Assembly (NCBI GenBank): GCA_023053575.1
Contig: JAKZAP010000001.1
Coordinates: 16,384,849-16,448,848 of the forward strand
Length of the DNA: 64,000 nt
Reading direction: 5' to 3'
From: Branchinecta lynchi
Taxonomy: Eukaryota > Arthropoda > Branchiopoda > Anostraca > Branchinectidae
In this document: positions 44,146 through 55,622 of the stretch, one piece after another
Layout: each line of letters starts with the position of its first letter
Numbering within the stretch: the stretch's first letter is position 1
Notes under the pieces: model-generated
What the model saw: the letters and a program-made list of their open reading frames with translations, nothing else
The model's database searches: none
What the model was told of the DNA's origin: nothing
Made by a program: the position numbers and the translations under genes

Positions 44146-46016
44146 ATGGGGTCCCAAAAATCTAATATTTGATTCAGACAACAGGGTCTTGTCTTCACCA
44201 GATCCAGTCTTCGCCCGGCTAATCATCAGAGAAAACCAAGTTCAGATATACCTCTATAAGCCATATCCATTTTGACGATACTGACCGAGACTTCCTGCTT
44301 TACTTCTGCCAAGTTTCCGGTTTCGCCCGAATTCCGAGCAAACTACTAGTCCAGCAAAAAAAGAAAATTCAGAAACAAATCCAGCGTCGTTGATGTTGGA
44401 GCAAATACAACATGTTATAAATTTTGACTAAAAGTTTGACTTAAAAAAAAAATCCGGTTACAACCGGATCCCGGACTAATTATATGTCCGTTTAAAAAAC
44501 GATTGTCATATACAGACTCAGCCTCTTCTTACCCCTTAATCTGTCATCTAATCAAACCTTTGCTTTTAACAAATTTTCCAGTTTGGGCCGGATTCCGGGT
44601 GAACTAGTTGTCCGGCCAGAAAATGGTTTTCACCAACATGTTCAGCATGTTTTTTTTACCCCTAAATTTTTCTGTTTTGGCCGGATTCCGGGCGAACTAT
44701 TTTTCCGGCGAGAAAATAATTTTAATATAACGTACGGACTCAGGGTGCCTCCGCACCAGTACTTCGAATCTCTAGTCAACTTCAGACGTAAGTTTCACCT
44801 AAAACAAATTTTTCGGTTCGGGATTTCAAGTGAACGATTTCCGGGTAGAAAATAATTGTCATATAAGTATTCGGCATGTCTTCTTGGCTCTATATCAAAT
44901 GTCTAATCAACTTCAAATAAAACTTTTACTTTTAACAAATTTCCCCATTTTGGCCGGATTCCGGGCGAACCAATTGTCCGGTGTGAAAATTAAGTTCAGT
45001 TCTTGTCGAACATTTACTCAACTTCAAATAAAACTTTTACTTTTAACCAGCTTTCCGGTTTTTGCCAGATTTCGGACGAACTACTTGGTCGGAGAGAAAA
45101 TGATTTTCACTATCGTGCTCAGCCTGTCTTCTTACACCATAATAGACTATCATATTAGCTGTTTAAAAATATTTTGTTTGTCCGTTAATTTGAACCCCTT
45201 CCCCACCCCTAAATGTAGGGCTACAGAGCCCATCTACGAACTTGACCGTACCCTTGACCCAATGAATCCTCACACCAAGTTTCATCCAAATATCTCATTC
45301 CCTTTGAGAGTTATAGCCTGCACAGATGGACAGACGGATGGATGGACAGATGGACAACTTTTGCGATGTCATAGGTATCCCTCCACTTACGTTTTGGGAT
45401 CCCAAAAATCATATGTTTTTCCAAAAAAACGCTGTGCTTCCCGCCGACTTGGTTATTTTTACTGACTGGCCAACAGCACTAGGAGGAACTCCACCCCACC
45501 CCCCCAGTCATGACGCCCCTGCTCACCACACCAAGAGCGTGTTCCATCCTACTTATCGTAGTTACTACGCATGGCGTCACGAATTCTGGCTTTTTGCCGT
45601 CAAGGCTGGAACGATTTTTCTATTTTCCAGCAGGATCTCACGCCAGGGGCGAATCCGACCAATCACGGTCCAGAAATGCGTAGTTACTACGCTTACCACG
45701 CTCCCGAGCATGGTAAGCAAATAGTAACTATTAGTTACTATTCCGACAAGGTTGGAACGGTCAGCGTAGTAACTTTTCGTGAGGATGGAACAGAAATAGT
45801 AACTAATAGTAACTATTGTTACGAGGGTGGAACACGCTCCAAGTTTGAACAAAATATCTCAAACCCAAAGGCTTTGAGCGTTTGAGATTTATTGTGCTAA
45901 GCTAACAGACAGAGGATGGACAGACAACTTCACAGACTCACAGGTATTCCATCACTTATGGAATCACAGGTATACCACTAGGTATTCCATCACTTACGTT
46001 TTGGGATCCCAAAAAA
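44145..46016 (-). mobile_element. Repeat family H, copy 3 (compound)
   Basis: It opens with GGGGTCCCAAAAATC and TGATTCAGACAAC, holds five or more 137-bp units in reverse, then CACACCAAGTTTCATCC, AGATGGACAGACGGATGG and the end palindrome TTTTGGGATCCCAAAA near 45400. A second partial copy ends with TTTTGGGATCCCAAAA near 46010 and carries a MITE at 45536-45838. Confidence 0.65.
45536..45838. mobile_element. 303-bp MITE with 5-bp target duplication CCAAG
   Basis: Terminal inverted repeats AGCGTGTTCCATCCT / AGGGTGGAACACGCT are flanked by CCAAG on both sides. Removing the element and one CCAAG restores CACACCAAGTTTGAAC, the expected family H sequence, which supports the borders. Confidence 0.75.
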
Positions 46017-46362
46017 ATGAAAGAATAATGGCAAAGAAGGGCACAGATGAAAGGCAGAATAAGCAAGAGGGTTCCTTTGTATATTTGCATTTTGATGTGT
46101 TAGAACCAGCTTTTAAAGGCGACCTTTCAAAGTAGGCGACATTCAAATTAACATAGGCTACCTCTAATCTGCCTCTAATCACCTGTGGTGAGAACTGAGG
46201 ACAAGTATCATGCTTTACTATTTTCAAATTTTGGTGTTGTTTCTAACTGTGCGTTCCCACTGACGCGAATATTCGCAGAATAGCCCGATTATTCGTCGAC
46301 CACAAATTTCGCGCCACAAAGCTACAAATTCGCTGCGATATTTCGGAGAATCGCTGTAGGTG

Positions 46363-47502
46363 TGTTTCGGCGCCAACCGATGTTCAGCGGAAACCGGTAA
46401 CCGGTTGTCGCGAAAACAGTTTTTTATCGTAACCAAAAATCGGTTCTCCCAAAACATTGGAAATTACGCGAAAACACGTTTCAAATTTGAAGACGATGAC
46501 GTGATGAAGAAAGATATTTGATAATAAAGATGGAGGAAGAATTTGTAGCTGCAACTAGATCTATATCAGCAGCTGACTGGTTTTTTTTTTGTTAGGCTGT
46601 ATCTGTCACGATAATACAAAATCATGGTAATAATAGCAAAAGAAAAAATTAAAGGTAAAACTGAAAAATTAAAAACTGGAAATTGTAATAAAAAATTAAA
46701 ATTAAACATTTCTTCAGCTCAAGCTGAGTACGATCATATTTGACAGTGAGAAAAGGATACTTCAGCTGAATTATATCAGAGCTATATTTCGGCCCTTCTT
46801 GGCAAGGGTCCTGTTCAGGGTCAAAGCCACTTAAGTTGGAAAAACGATAATTACGATCAGACTCGCTGTCAGCTTGGGCTGAAGGAATATTTAATTTTAA
46901 TTTTTTATTTTTAAGTTTAATTTTTAGTTTTATTTTTAGTTTTAATTTTTATTTTTAATTACAATTTTCAGTTTTGAATTTTCAGTTTTATTTTTAATTA
47001 TTTTTACTATTATTTCTTATTATTATTACAAATTAAAAACTGAAAATAGAAAATTGTAAATCAAAATTAAAACTAAAATTGAAACTAAAAATTAAAAATA
47101 AAATTAAACTTAAAAATTAAAATTAAAAGTTAAAAATTAAAAATTAAAACTTAAAATTAATAATTAAAATTAAAAATCAAATTAAATATAAAATTCAAAT
47201 TAAGAATCAATAAAATATTCGATTTATATTTTGGACTATCTAAGTTCTTATTTTAACTTTAGAACATTTTTCTATTTGCTGTTTCGCCTTTGTTTTTATT
47301 TTCTAGTTGATGACGGTGAAGCTGAATCAGGAACCAAGAATCGTGAACGGTAACGATAACCGTTCCAAAATTTCCTGACCGAAGATCGGAACCGATCTCC
47401 GAACCAAATTCTGGTCGACGCAAAAACACCGGTTCATCAGGACCGAAAGTCGCGAAAACACTGGTTACTCTGAACCGAAGTACATTGGTTGGCGCCGAAA
47501 CA
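46363..47502. mobile_element. Fold-back with TGTTTCGGCGCCAACC ends and AT-rich core
   Basis: Left TGTTTCGGCGCCAACCGATG and right CATTGGTTGGCGCCGAAACA are nearly perfect inverted repeats. The core (46650-47215) is a self-complementary stretch of AAAATTAAAATT and TTTTAATTTT units, and a further palindromic repeat (46711-46886) lies within it. It is nested in the Harbinger-like element. Confidence 0.65.
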
Positions 47503-47580
47503 GGCTAGTTGGATTTATCCAACTACAGCTACAAAATCGCGCCACAAAAATCTTGGAAAGTGGATTTAATTTTTGGAAAA

Positions 47581-49731
47581 ATGATGTTAGCTGTCAAATT
47601 TCAGCCAGTTATATATGGAAAGAGTAGTAAGAAACACAAGCAGAGGCACCTGGTCCTAAATTACCTGAAAGCACAGGAGAAAGTTGCTTCAGAGTTGCGG
47701 ATGGAAGGAAGGTAAGATCACTTTGAGACCAACAGCTAGGCTAGAATGGCATACATACTGTATTACTAAATACTGAAAGTTGACTGTAAATCATTCATCT
47801 TTAGAGCTGGCTTATTATGTATTTTGACATTTTGGAGCATCTTAGCTGGGGTATGGTTACAACAGGGATGCGTGTAGGACTGTAGACTGTAGGTATGAGC
47901 CATGTCGTGTGTGAGCTGCTGTGATAAAATCTATTCTTTGCGCGAGACTGATCCTGCAGAAGTTACCTGGTGCCTGGTGTCCTCTGTTCACCTTTTCCTT
48001 TTTTATTTTCCAGCTTTGCAGCTAGCCAGCTGTGAAACTTGTAGCATAAGGATTTTTTTTTTTAATTCACAACTTTCTATGCAAATTTCCTGCTGAATTG
48101 TTTACCCTACCCTAAATCAAAGGGTCAACAGATCAACTAGATTCTAGGTCAACGTTACACTGTTTAATTTTTTTTAATTAGAAAAACTAATTGTAGGAGG
48201 GGTGTCCAACCTCGAATTTACACAACCTCGAACCTGGCCTAAAAAGGATGGAAGGAAATTTCAGTCAAGTACTAACTGTCAAGAAGGAAACCCTGACTGA
48301 CCCAGGACCTGTTTTAGACTGTAGAGAAGTTTCCTTGTAAGGTTTTCATTCCAAGTTCGAGGTCCTATAAATTCGAGGTTGGATACCCGATGAAAAATTT
48401 GTAGCCTGCGTAGTTATGGTAGTAGTACACAAAACTTGCATGTAATACTATGTAATAGCAAAGAGTACTACCATTTAATGTGCCTCAGACTGGTCCAGTC
48501 TTATGTAGTAGTATCTAGTAGCATCCTGTCTTGACATAGTAGCATCCAGTCTTGCTAATAGTAGCATATAGTAGTATGCAGTAAGACGGTAGCCTTGAAA
48601 TAGAAGCATGTAGTAGCATCATTAGTACTGCATGCTAGTTTTTCGTATTACTTCATAGTACTATTCTGAGATAAATTTTTCATCGGGTACCCCTCCTGCA
48701 GAAGAAAACCAAACAACGTTGACTATAGGCTGAATTTATACCTAAATAATAAACAGAGACCTTTGGTTCTGGTAACATTATTCTTGCTGCTATTTGTGTT
48801 TGTTTTAGTCTAACTGTTAATCAGTTTATTGATAAAGCCTTATTTTGTATACGCTAAATTACTGAAGATTGTATACAGACATGTCAGGCGTTTGTAGGCT
48901 ATGCCACATAGCTCAGCAGCGATGTGTTTGCCGGCAAGGCAATTCATTCTCATAGGCTAACCTGGTTGCGCCCCCTTTGGTGTTCATTATTGTGTTTTTG
49001 TTGAAAGTTTCCACTGCATTTGTTTCCCACTGATTAGTCGCGTTTTTTGCAATCGCTTGGAACGAAAGTTGCCGTTTTTTGCGATCGACTGTCGACTGGA
49101 GGTCCAGTCGATCCGTTTTTTGTCGCTTGACTGGAGATCGACTGGGAACAAAGTCAACAGTCGATCCGATGCACCTTTCTCTTGGAGGTCCAGTCAAACT
49201 TGGTGCCAAATTTTGAAAACTCAAACATGTGGACCCAAAAACGTACATTTACACCTCAGGAAGCGCCAGTACTGCAGCAGTTTCAGAGACTGCCGAGGGA
49301 AGAGTTGTGGGGATGGACTGATTTATGGACTGATTTGCGTTCCCACTGACGCGAATATTAGACCGTTTTTTGAAGGCTTGTTCTCGCTCCCCTATCAAGC
49401 GACAAAAAACGGTCAACTGGATGAACCCGGGAACAAGTCCCAATCGCCAGTCGAGCTGTAAAAAACGCGACTATTATACCAGTTAAAGTAAATATACATT
49501 AAACATCTGTTATAATTAATTTAAATTTTATTAAAAGTAAAATTCCTCTGTGCTTGCAAAGTTTTTTGATAATATCAACTAATAATGTGGTTGCTACTGA
49601 TTTAAATATTATTTTCATTACAGGATGTTGGACGGATCAACTAGCCAAGGAGCAGCTCTGGTTTGCAGACAGTCAGAAAGGAGAAGCCTTACTGAACATT
49701 TTGTAGTTTGCTCCAAACACTAGATATTCTT
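47581..49731 (+). CDS. Possible two-exon frame inside the Harbinger-like element
   Basis: A frame from ATG at 47581 reaches donor AAG/GTAAGA at 47713 and fits acceptor TTTTCATTACAG at about 49622 in phase. The second part reads MLDGSTSQGAALV and SLTEHFVVCSKH to a TAG. A further open piece at 49841-49930 (DFLWREEAKHHDLFIKKLLK) also ends at a GTAAGA donor. No domain is certain. It may be a decayed Myb/SANT-like transposon protein. Splice joins are inferred only from consensus and phase. Confidence 0.2.
48195..48697. mobile_element. Palindromic MITE with a second hairpin MITE in its left arm
   Basis: Outer ends AGGAGGGGT + ACCCGATGAAAAATTT mirror AAATTTTTCATCGGGTACCCC. The left arm is cut by an inner element (48205-48383) with ends TCCAACCTCGAA / TTCGAGGTTGGA. 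The break falls at TA in the outer arm, fitting a TA duplication. The outer interior is rich in AGTAGCAT / TAGTAGTA repeats. Confidence 0.6.
49035..49473. mobile_element. Fold-back element with TAGTCGCGTTTTTT ends
   Basis: TAGTCGCGTTTTTTGCA at the left mirrors TGTAAAAAACGCGACTA at the right, and GTTTTTTGTCGCTTGACTGG mirrors CAAGCGACAAAAAACGG further in. The interior includes GCGTTCCCACTGACGCGAAT, identical to part of the Harbinger-like left end. Confidence 0.6.
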
Positions 49732-50115
49732 CCTTTATCAGAGGCTACAGTCCTGGACAAGCTCAGTGATGCTTCTTAGAAAAGAAGTGATTGGCACTAA
49801 AGGGAACTAGCCTATTTAATGATTACAACGACAACAGCAGGATTTTCTTTGGCGTGAGGAGGCCAAACATCATGATTTGTTTATCAAGAAGCTTCTCAAG
49901 CTGAAACCACTCGAAGAAGAGATTAAAGATGTAAGAACAATCCATTTGAGGAACATTGAAACTGAACCAGATTGAAACTGTGGTAGAGTGTACCAAACTT
50001 CGAATAAATGAGAAGTTTTTTGTTCTGTTTAAGCAGAATGTGGTACCGTAGCAATCTAAAATTTGGTGAAGAGTCAGTTGATGGCCACTTGCTTCCAGTT
50101 TACAGCAAGTATTAA

Positions 50116-50306
50116 AGTGCGAACACACGATCAGGGTCGGGCGCTCCCGGTCTGGAATTCCTGACCGGATTTTTGCCACCATCATCACTTCCATATGGAA
50201 AAGTTGAAAAAATTTCAACTTTTCCATATGGAAGTGATGATGGTGCCGAAGATCCGGTCAGGAATTCCAGTCCGGGAGCTCCTGACCCTGATCGTGTGTT
50301 CGCACT
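50116..50306. mobile_element. 191-bp near-perfect palindromic MITE, ATTAA duplication
   Basis: The whole element folds on itself: AGTGCGAACACACGATCAGG to the centre GTTGAAAAAATTTCAAC and back, with only a few mismatches and no loop. It is flanked by ATTAA on each side. No coding capacity. Confidence 0.8.
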
Positions 50307-51790
50307 ATTAATGGAATTTGTCGGCAGTTTGGAAATTATTTCTTGAGTTGTCATTGATGATATATGGCCATGCTCTAGGTTTCGAGAGTGAAATTACTGA
50401 GCAGACAGATAAGATAATGAACTCGGACCCTGAAGGTACAGACAACTTTAGTACTGATGGTCTGTTTCAATTAAGTGTATCTGATCAACAGCATTTACTG
50501 GATTCAGATCACAACGGTTAATAGAGTTTCAACCGCATTGTCTAGTAAAAGGCAACAGGAACAGCTAGTGACAAATGTGTAAGTGTACTAATGAGTATAC
50601 TAAATGGGAGCTGAAGTGACTGCAATTAGCTGACGCAGCTTTTGATTTGTCAGTGTTGCTTGCCTTTTACAGCTTTCAGTGTGGGTGCAAGCTTAGGCCT
50701 CTTTAGTGAACCTACTGATGCACTAAGATGGGTATTGGAATACAGCTTGTGTAACATCGAATAGAAGTCAGTCATATGTTCGACTACTGCAAGGGAGAGT
50801 CGTGGAATTAAGCATTCAAGTTATAATACTGTTTTTGTTCCAAGTTTATGAGTAAACCTGACACTTTGCTTAGTTTTCGACACCCGGAAGGAGTGTACTT
50901 TTTTCTATTTCTACAAACATTATCTACTAGGCTGATTTTTCTGCATAAGTTCAAATCCTGTGCAATCATACCTATAGTGGTGTACACAAAATTACAAAAA
51001 GTATATTCGGAAACAAAAAATTATGTACGTGTTTTTCAAGAATCACGGGCTTTTCCCTTTGTGTTTAGAAGGATATTTGCAAGTCAGAATCGGAATCAGC
51101 GTAATAGGTTAGCTGGTCGTAGTAGGCTAACAATACAAACAGGAATTCCAAAGCCACGTTCGATTCATGAACAGTTATCTATTATTATCGACGACCAGCC
51201 GTAGATGTCGTTTTATTCAACGACGGTGTAGCGCTGTTGTTGTTTTATTTAAAGCTGTAGTCGTTTCGTTTTATGATGTCTGTCGAAGTTCTAGCGATGA
51301 TGGAAATCATTCGTCTGTTGTCGTTCGATTTGTTCGACGAAAAATTTAATTTCCGTTGAGAATGGCGTCATTTTCCGGGAAGAATACTATTGAGAATTTT
51401 AGGATAACATAGGTGGATGACAGTTGGTGAATCTAACACGGCTCAAGAGTTCAAGATGACATTTGTAGATGGTCAACTTCATGACTTCTTTGGCCCTCGC
51501 TTGATTCAACTATCCACCCTTGACTCAGGTAGAGTGGTGGATAGACCCGCAATCCATCGTCAGAACCGTTACCCGAGATTGAGAATTTAGTTTTCATATT
51601 TTTATTATCGTACTGTCTTCGGTCCCAGACTAATGAGTAAAACCCGCATTTTGTTATTTTGAATTATTTGCCACCTTTTGTAGCTGAACCCAATCGTCGT
51701 GTGGGAACCCTGTTGCGATTTTGTAGCTGCTACAAAACTACAGCGAAAATGTAGTTCCGCACCCGACTCCTCTGTGTGAACGCACAGTAA

Positions 51791-52515
51791 GATTTCCGAA
51801 AGTAGAATCCCTTTGCGGACAAAGCTGTGTGATGGATAGTACTATGTTTGGCACAGCAACACTGGCGCAACAGCAACAAAACAAATAAATGGTGGGAATT
51901 TTGTTTTGATTTCTAAAAGTTATGGCGCGAATTTAGCAGGGTAATTTACTGTTGGTAACGTTTATATTTTTTTGTAACCGTTAATTTTTTGGGTATTCTA
52001 TCATTATAGCAGTTTATATGCTGGATTATTTCAGTTTGGTTGTAGGCTCACTTGTGGGATCCTTTTTTAGGTTTACTATGGCTACAGCTACTATGGCCAT
52101 GAAAATATTTACTCTAACACAGATTCCTGATATTTTAGCATGCTGTTTCAGATATTTGGTACACCCAGCCTTCAGTATCAGGACTCGGATGTTGTCTACA
52201 GGAGGGGTAGCTGACCTGATTTTTACACTACCTTAAATGTTGCCGAGAAAATTAAATGAAATGTACATGCTGTCCTGACAACCAAGAGACAAAATAATAT
52301 TTTTTTCAAAAGTTGTGTGTCCAAAAATATTAATTTTCTGTACCTTTTCTTTGTTTTGAAGCTGCTTTGCCTTTGAAAAGGGATGTTCTGGCTATTTACT
52401 TATTTATTAATAGAAAAAGATGTTAAGCAGAAGCTTCTCTCCAATTTACCTTACTATCTGTACCTTTTTCATCATTTTGTTAAGTCACAGGTGGAATTCA
52501 AGCTAAGGTTAGAAT
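51791..52515. other. No recognised gene
   Basis: AT-rich unassigned sequence between two transposons; a 72-codon frame at 52018-52236 has no recognisable features. Confidence 0.4.
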
Positions 52516-52523
52516 GAGGTGAT

Positions 52524-53497
52524 CAGTCTACCACAAATCCCTGATTTTTGGATACCCTATGCCAAACGCTGGATACTTGTTGGTAACCTAACCCTGACCT
52601 GCCTCAATCTAAAGGAGTTCTGATTGGTTGATTTCTTAGCTTCGCTCAAATCATCAATATTTTACTGGGCTACAGTATCCAGCACCTGGCACAGTCTAGT
52701 ACACTAGTCCCATTTCAGGCACGGTGCTCAAACGTCCAGCACCATGCCTGGGTGCTAGACGTTCAAGCACTGTACCTTGGATTTCATGTATGGTACATGG
52801 ATTTCAGTATACAGTGCATACAGGAAAAACACAGTTTCTGTCATCACAACTGACCAACGGCTCGGACAGGGCTGAAATTACTACTATGAATTAGAGAAAT
52901 CAAAGACAATTCTTTATATATTTTTCACAACAAAAACAAAAGGGCTCTACTGATGATGGAGATGAAAAACTTAACAGCACCCTATCTATTTTCCATGTAT
53001 TTTCCCTATCTATTTCCCAAGAGCCAATATTCTGGTTGGCTGCTAGGTAGAAAAAGCTGAGGCACAGGACACTTTGCTTGCAAAACCCTTGACTATGTAG
53101 AAAAGGAAATGAAGTTTTTCACATCTGTCATCAGTCGAGCCCTTTTGTTTTTGTTGTGAAAAATATATAAAGGATTGTCTTTGATTTCTCTAATTCATGG
53201 TAGTAATTTCAGCCCTGTCCGAGCTGGTGCTCAGTTGTTATGACAGAAACTGTGTTTTTGATGTATGCACTGTATACTGAAATCCATGCACCATACATGA
53301 AATCCAAGGTACAGTGCTTGAACGTCTAGCACCCAGGCATGGTGCTAGACGTTTGAGCACCGTGCCTGAAAAGGGGTTAGTGTACTAGACTGACCTGGCA
53401 TAGTGTATCCAGCTTTAGACATAGGGTATGCCAAACGCTAGACATATCCAGCGGTTTGGCATAGGATATCCAAAAATCAGGGGTTTATGGTTGACTG
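52524..53497. mobile_element. Outer hAT-like fold-back, CAGTCTACCACAAA ends
   Basis: Left CAGTCTACCACAAATCCC and right, reversed, CAGTCAACCATAAACCCC begin matching arms (TGATTTTTGGATA ... TATGCCAAACGCTGG). Flanks GAGGTGAT and GAGTGATC suggest an 8-bp duplication with one base lost. It contains the next element. Confidence 0.65.
52692..53392. mobile_element. hAT-type fold-back MITE, copy 2 (perfect 8-bp duplication)
   Basis: Ends CAGTCTAGTACACTAG / CTAGTGTACTAGACTG, flanked on both sides by ACCTGGCA. Arms and centre match copy 1 at 42176-42865, with the unique centre reversed. Confidence 0.85.
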
Positions 53498-54513
53498 GAG
53501 TGATCTTGTTTGAAAAGAAAAATATCTTTAACTAGACTATTGAAGCAATATTTATTTATCCAGTTCAATTAGCTTCTATCTAGTATGTTTGTAATATTTA
53601 TTGGTTCCTTTTTAAACCAGATAGATTATTCTGAAGGAAAGACTTCTCTGGAAATTTGAAATCTTGTCTGAGGTTGGATATATACGAGGCTTAGGTTGCT
53701 AAGGTAGACCTATCATTTGGTATACCATGTACCTAATTCTATAATGTTAGATACTCTGTGCCATACAGGTGCAGTACAGGTGCCATAATGCTGGTTAGGC
53801 CAGGTTAGGGCCTAATGAAAAACATGAAAAAGCCGGTATATTGTGTGTAACAACAGAAATTGTGCTTTTCATGTGTGCACTGTATGCTGAAATCTATGCA
53901 CCATGCATGCATTTCAAGGTAGAGTGCTCAAACCAAGACTGAAAAAGGGCTAGTGTAGGTACTAGACTGGGCTAACCCTTAAATAACTGTCTAATTTGTG
54001 GTGAAAAGTAACCCTGCCAGATGAAAATTTGTTTATAAAATTTTCAGTTTCAGTGATTGTTATTGCACCCTGACTGCCGATGGAATTCAGTGTGTTTGGG
54101 ATAAGGCCTTACAAGCTCTCCATTGAAATTATTGCACCACTGGTGACTAGCATTTGCAAGCACTAACTTACCCAAGCAAAAATGTTGTAGCGTAGGGTTA
54201 TACGTCAGACTAGCACACTTCAGCTTTTTTAAACATGTTAAAATGGTGGTGCATGCTGGAAGGGGTATGCACTCTGGACCACATTCTCCTCCCCGGTACT
54301 CTATAAAAAAAAATATTCTGATGGCTGGAGGATCTCTCAGGGGTGCACTACATTTGCTGAGAGATTCTCCTGCCTGGGGAATCCTTTGAGATGAAGAGCC
54401 CTAGGGATTCCAGGGAAGAATCTTTCTTTTCACCAAAATTGTGATTTAGCCTACTGGTTGTACCATGCCCACCCCTGCCTCTTGTTACTAAAGAAGGGCT
54501 TAGTGTATGGGGT
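53498..54513. other. No recognised gene
   Basis: Contains a short decayed piece of the CAGTCTAG fold-back arm near 53860-53970 (CTGAAATCTATGCACCATG). Confidence 0.4.
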
Positions 54514-54712
54514 CAGTCTACCATATATCCCAGACCATGGTATACCCTATGCCAAATTCTGGTTACCTCAGGGTACCCTAACCCTGGCTAACTCTAGTAG
54601 AAATGAATTCGATTGGTTGATTTCAGAACTCTGTTCATATTGTCCATGTTTTGTGGCGTTAGGTCACCCAGGATTAGAAGCAGGCTATCGCAAAACCAGG
54701 GGTTAGTTGTAA
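54514..54712. mobile_element. Short decayed copy of the CAGTCTACC fold-back
   Basis: CAGTCTACCATATATCCC and TATACCCTATGCCAAATTCTGG at the left mirror CAAAACCAGGGGTTAG at the right. Unlike the copy at 52524 it carries no insertion. Confidence 0.5.
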
Positions 54713-55347
54713 ACCAGATAGTGTACCTCAAGATTTCAGTATTTACGTAGCATGGTAGGCATTTGATGTAAACTAAGTTAAATGATAGTAATAGCCTATT
54801 TAGAGTGATGCTTTACTATCAGTTGTAATTTAGGCCAGTTGTGAATTTTCTATAACTGTTTTGTACTTCTGAAAAAAAATGTATGCAAATTACTAACTTC
54901 TGGAACTTTATTGGTAACTTTTAAACCCAGTTTAATGCATAGAGTTTACACAGTTTCAGAGCAAAGGAATCAGTGTGTAGGAGTCCTTCTTCTTCTTCTT
55001 TATGTTAGGCCTCTTTGGACGGCGTGACGCTCCGTTTAGGCCTCTTCCTTTTTGAGGCCTTGCAGTATGACTGCTCAGGACTGCAATGGTCTTCTCAGGG
55101 TGTTCTTCTTCTGTTGTGGTGATTGGTAGAGTAACTGTAGTAGTCTTCATTGGTTTTTAATTTTGGTCCAAAATTTGGAAATAGCTCAGTGGTTTGGGAA
55201 TTGCAGTGTAAAAAATGACAAAGTTAGGCTGATTTGTCTTATTGTCATGTCAAGCGTAGTAAGCTATTGCTTAATTCCCATACCTCTAGGCTAAATTTGT
55301 AAAATTATGTAGAGTCGCCCAGCTTTGTAATTGCATTTTATTTTCAG
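54713..55347. other. Upstream of the CARD/death-domain gene
   Basis: No exon or promoter motif was assigned. An acceptor at 55347 shows that a 5' exon lies further upstream. A CTT microsatellite occurs near 54988. Confidence 0.4.
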
Positions 55348-55413
55348 AGAGATTCCAGATGCTGGTGAAACTGAAGTTTTGCTAGTCACTGCTGTCTGTG
55401 ACCTCCATCTGTA

Positions 55414-55622
55414 ATGATGAATGCTTACGACAAAATTAGGCTGATAAAGTGTGCACCTTTGATAAAAGCCTCACTAGTGCCCAAATATGTGTTGACAAAC
55501 CTTCTCGGTGAAGATATATTGGACGAAGAAGATTTCAAGGACGTATTGATGGCCAAAGGACGTGAAAAACAGGTTCAGAAGCTTTTGGACATTCTACCAG
55601 AAAAAGGACCACAGGCTTTCAG
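55414..55622 (+). CDS. CRADD: CARD exon 1
   Basis: The exon opens after acceptor TTTTATTTTCAG (55347); coding begins with a double ATG. It ends CAGGCTTTCAG/GTTGGT, phase 2, at the CARD helix after GPQAF. Confidence 0.75.

Larger units (their letters stand above)
46247..51787. mobile_element. Decayed PIF/Harbinger-like transposon, TAA target duplication
   Basis: Ends CTGTGCGTTCCCAC (left) and the reverse of GTGTGAACGCACAG (right) are inverted repeats, each flanked by TAA. Further inward, GCTACAAATTCGC and GCTACAAAATCGC mirror each other. A 3-bp TAA/TTA duplication is characteristic of PIF/Harbinger. Candidate exons inside include KKHKQRHLVLNYLKAQEK and FLWREEAKHHDLFIKK segments, possibly remains of the Myb/SANT-like protein of that superfamily. 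No DDE nuclease was recognised. Several other MITEs lie within it. Confidence 0.55.
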
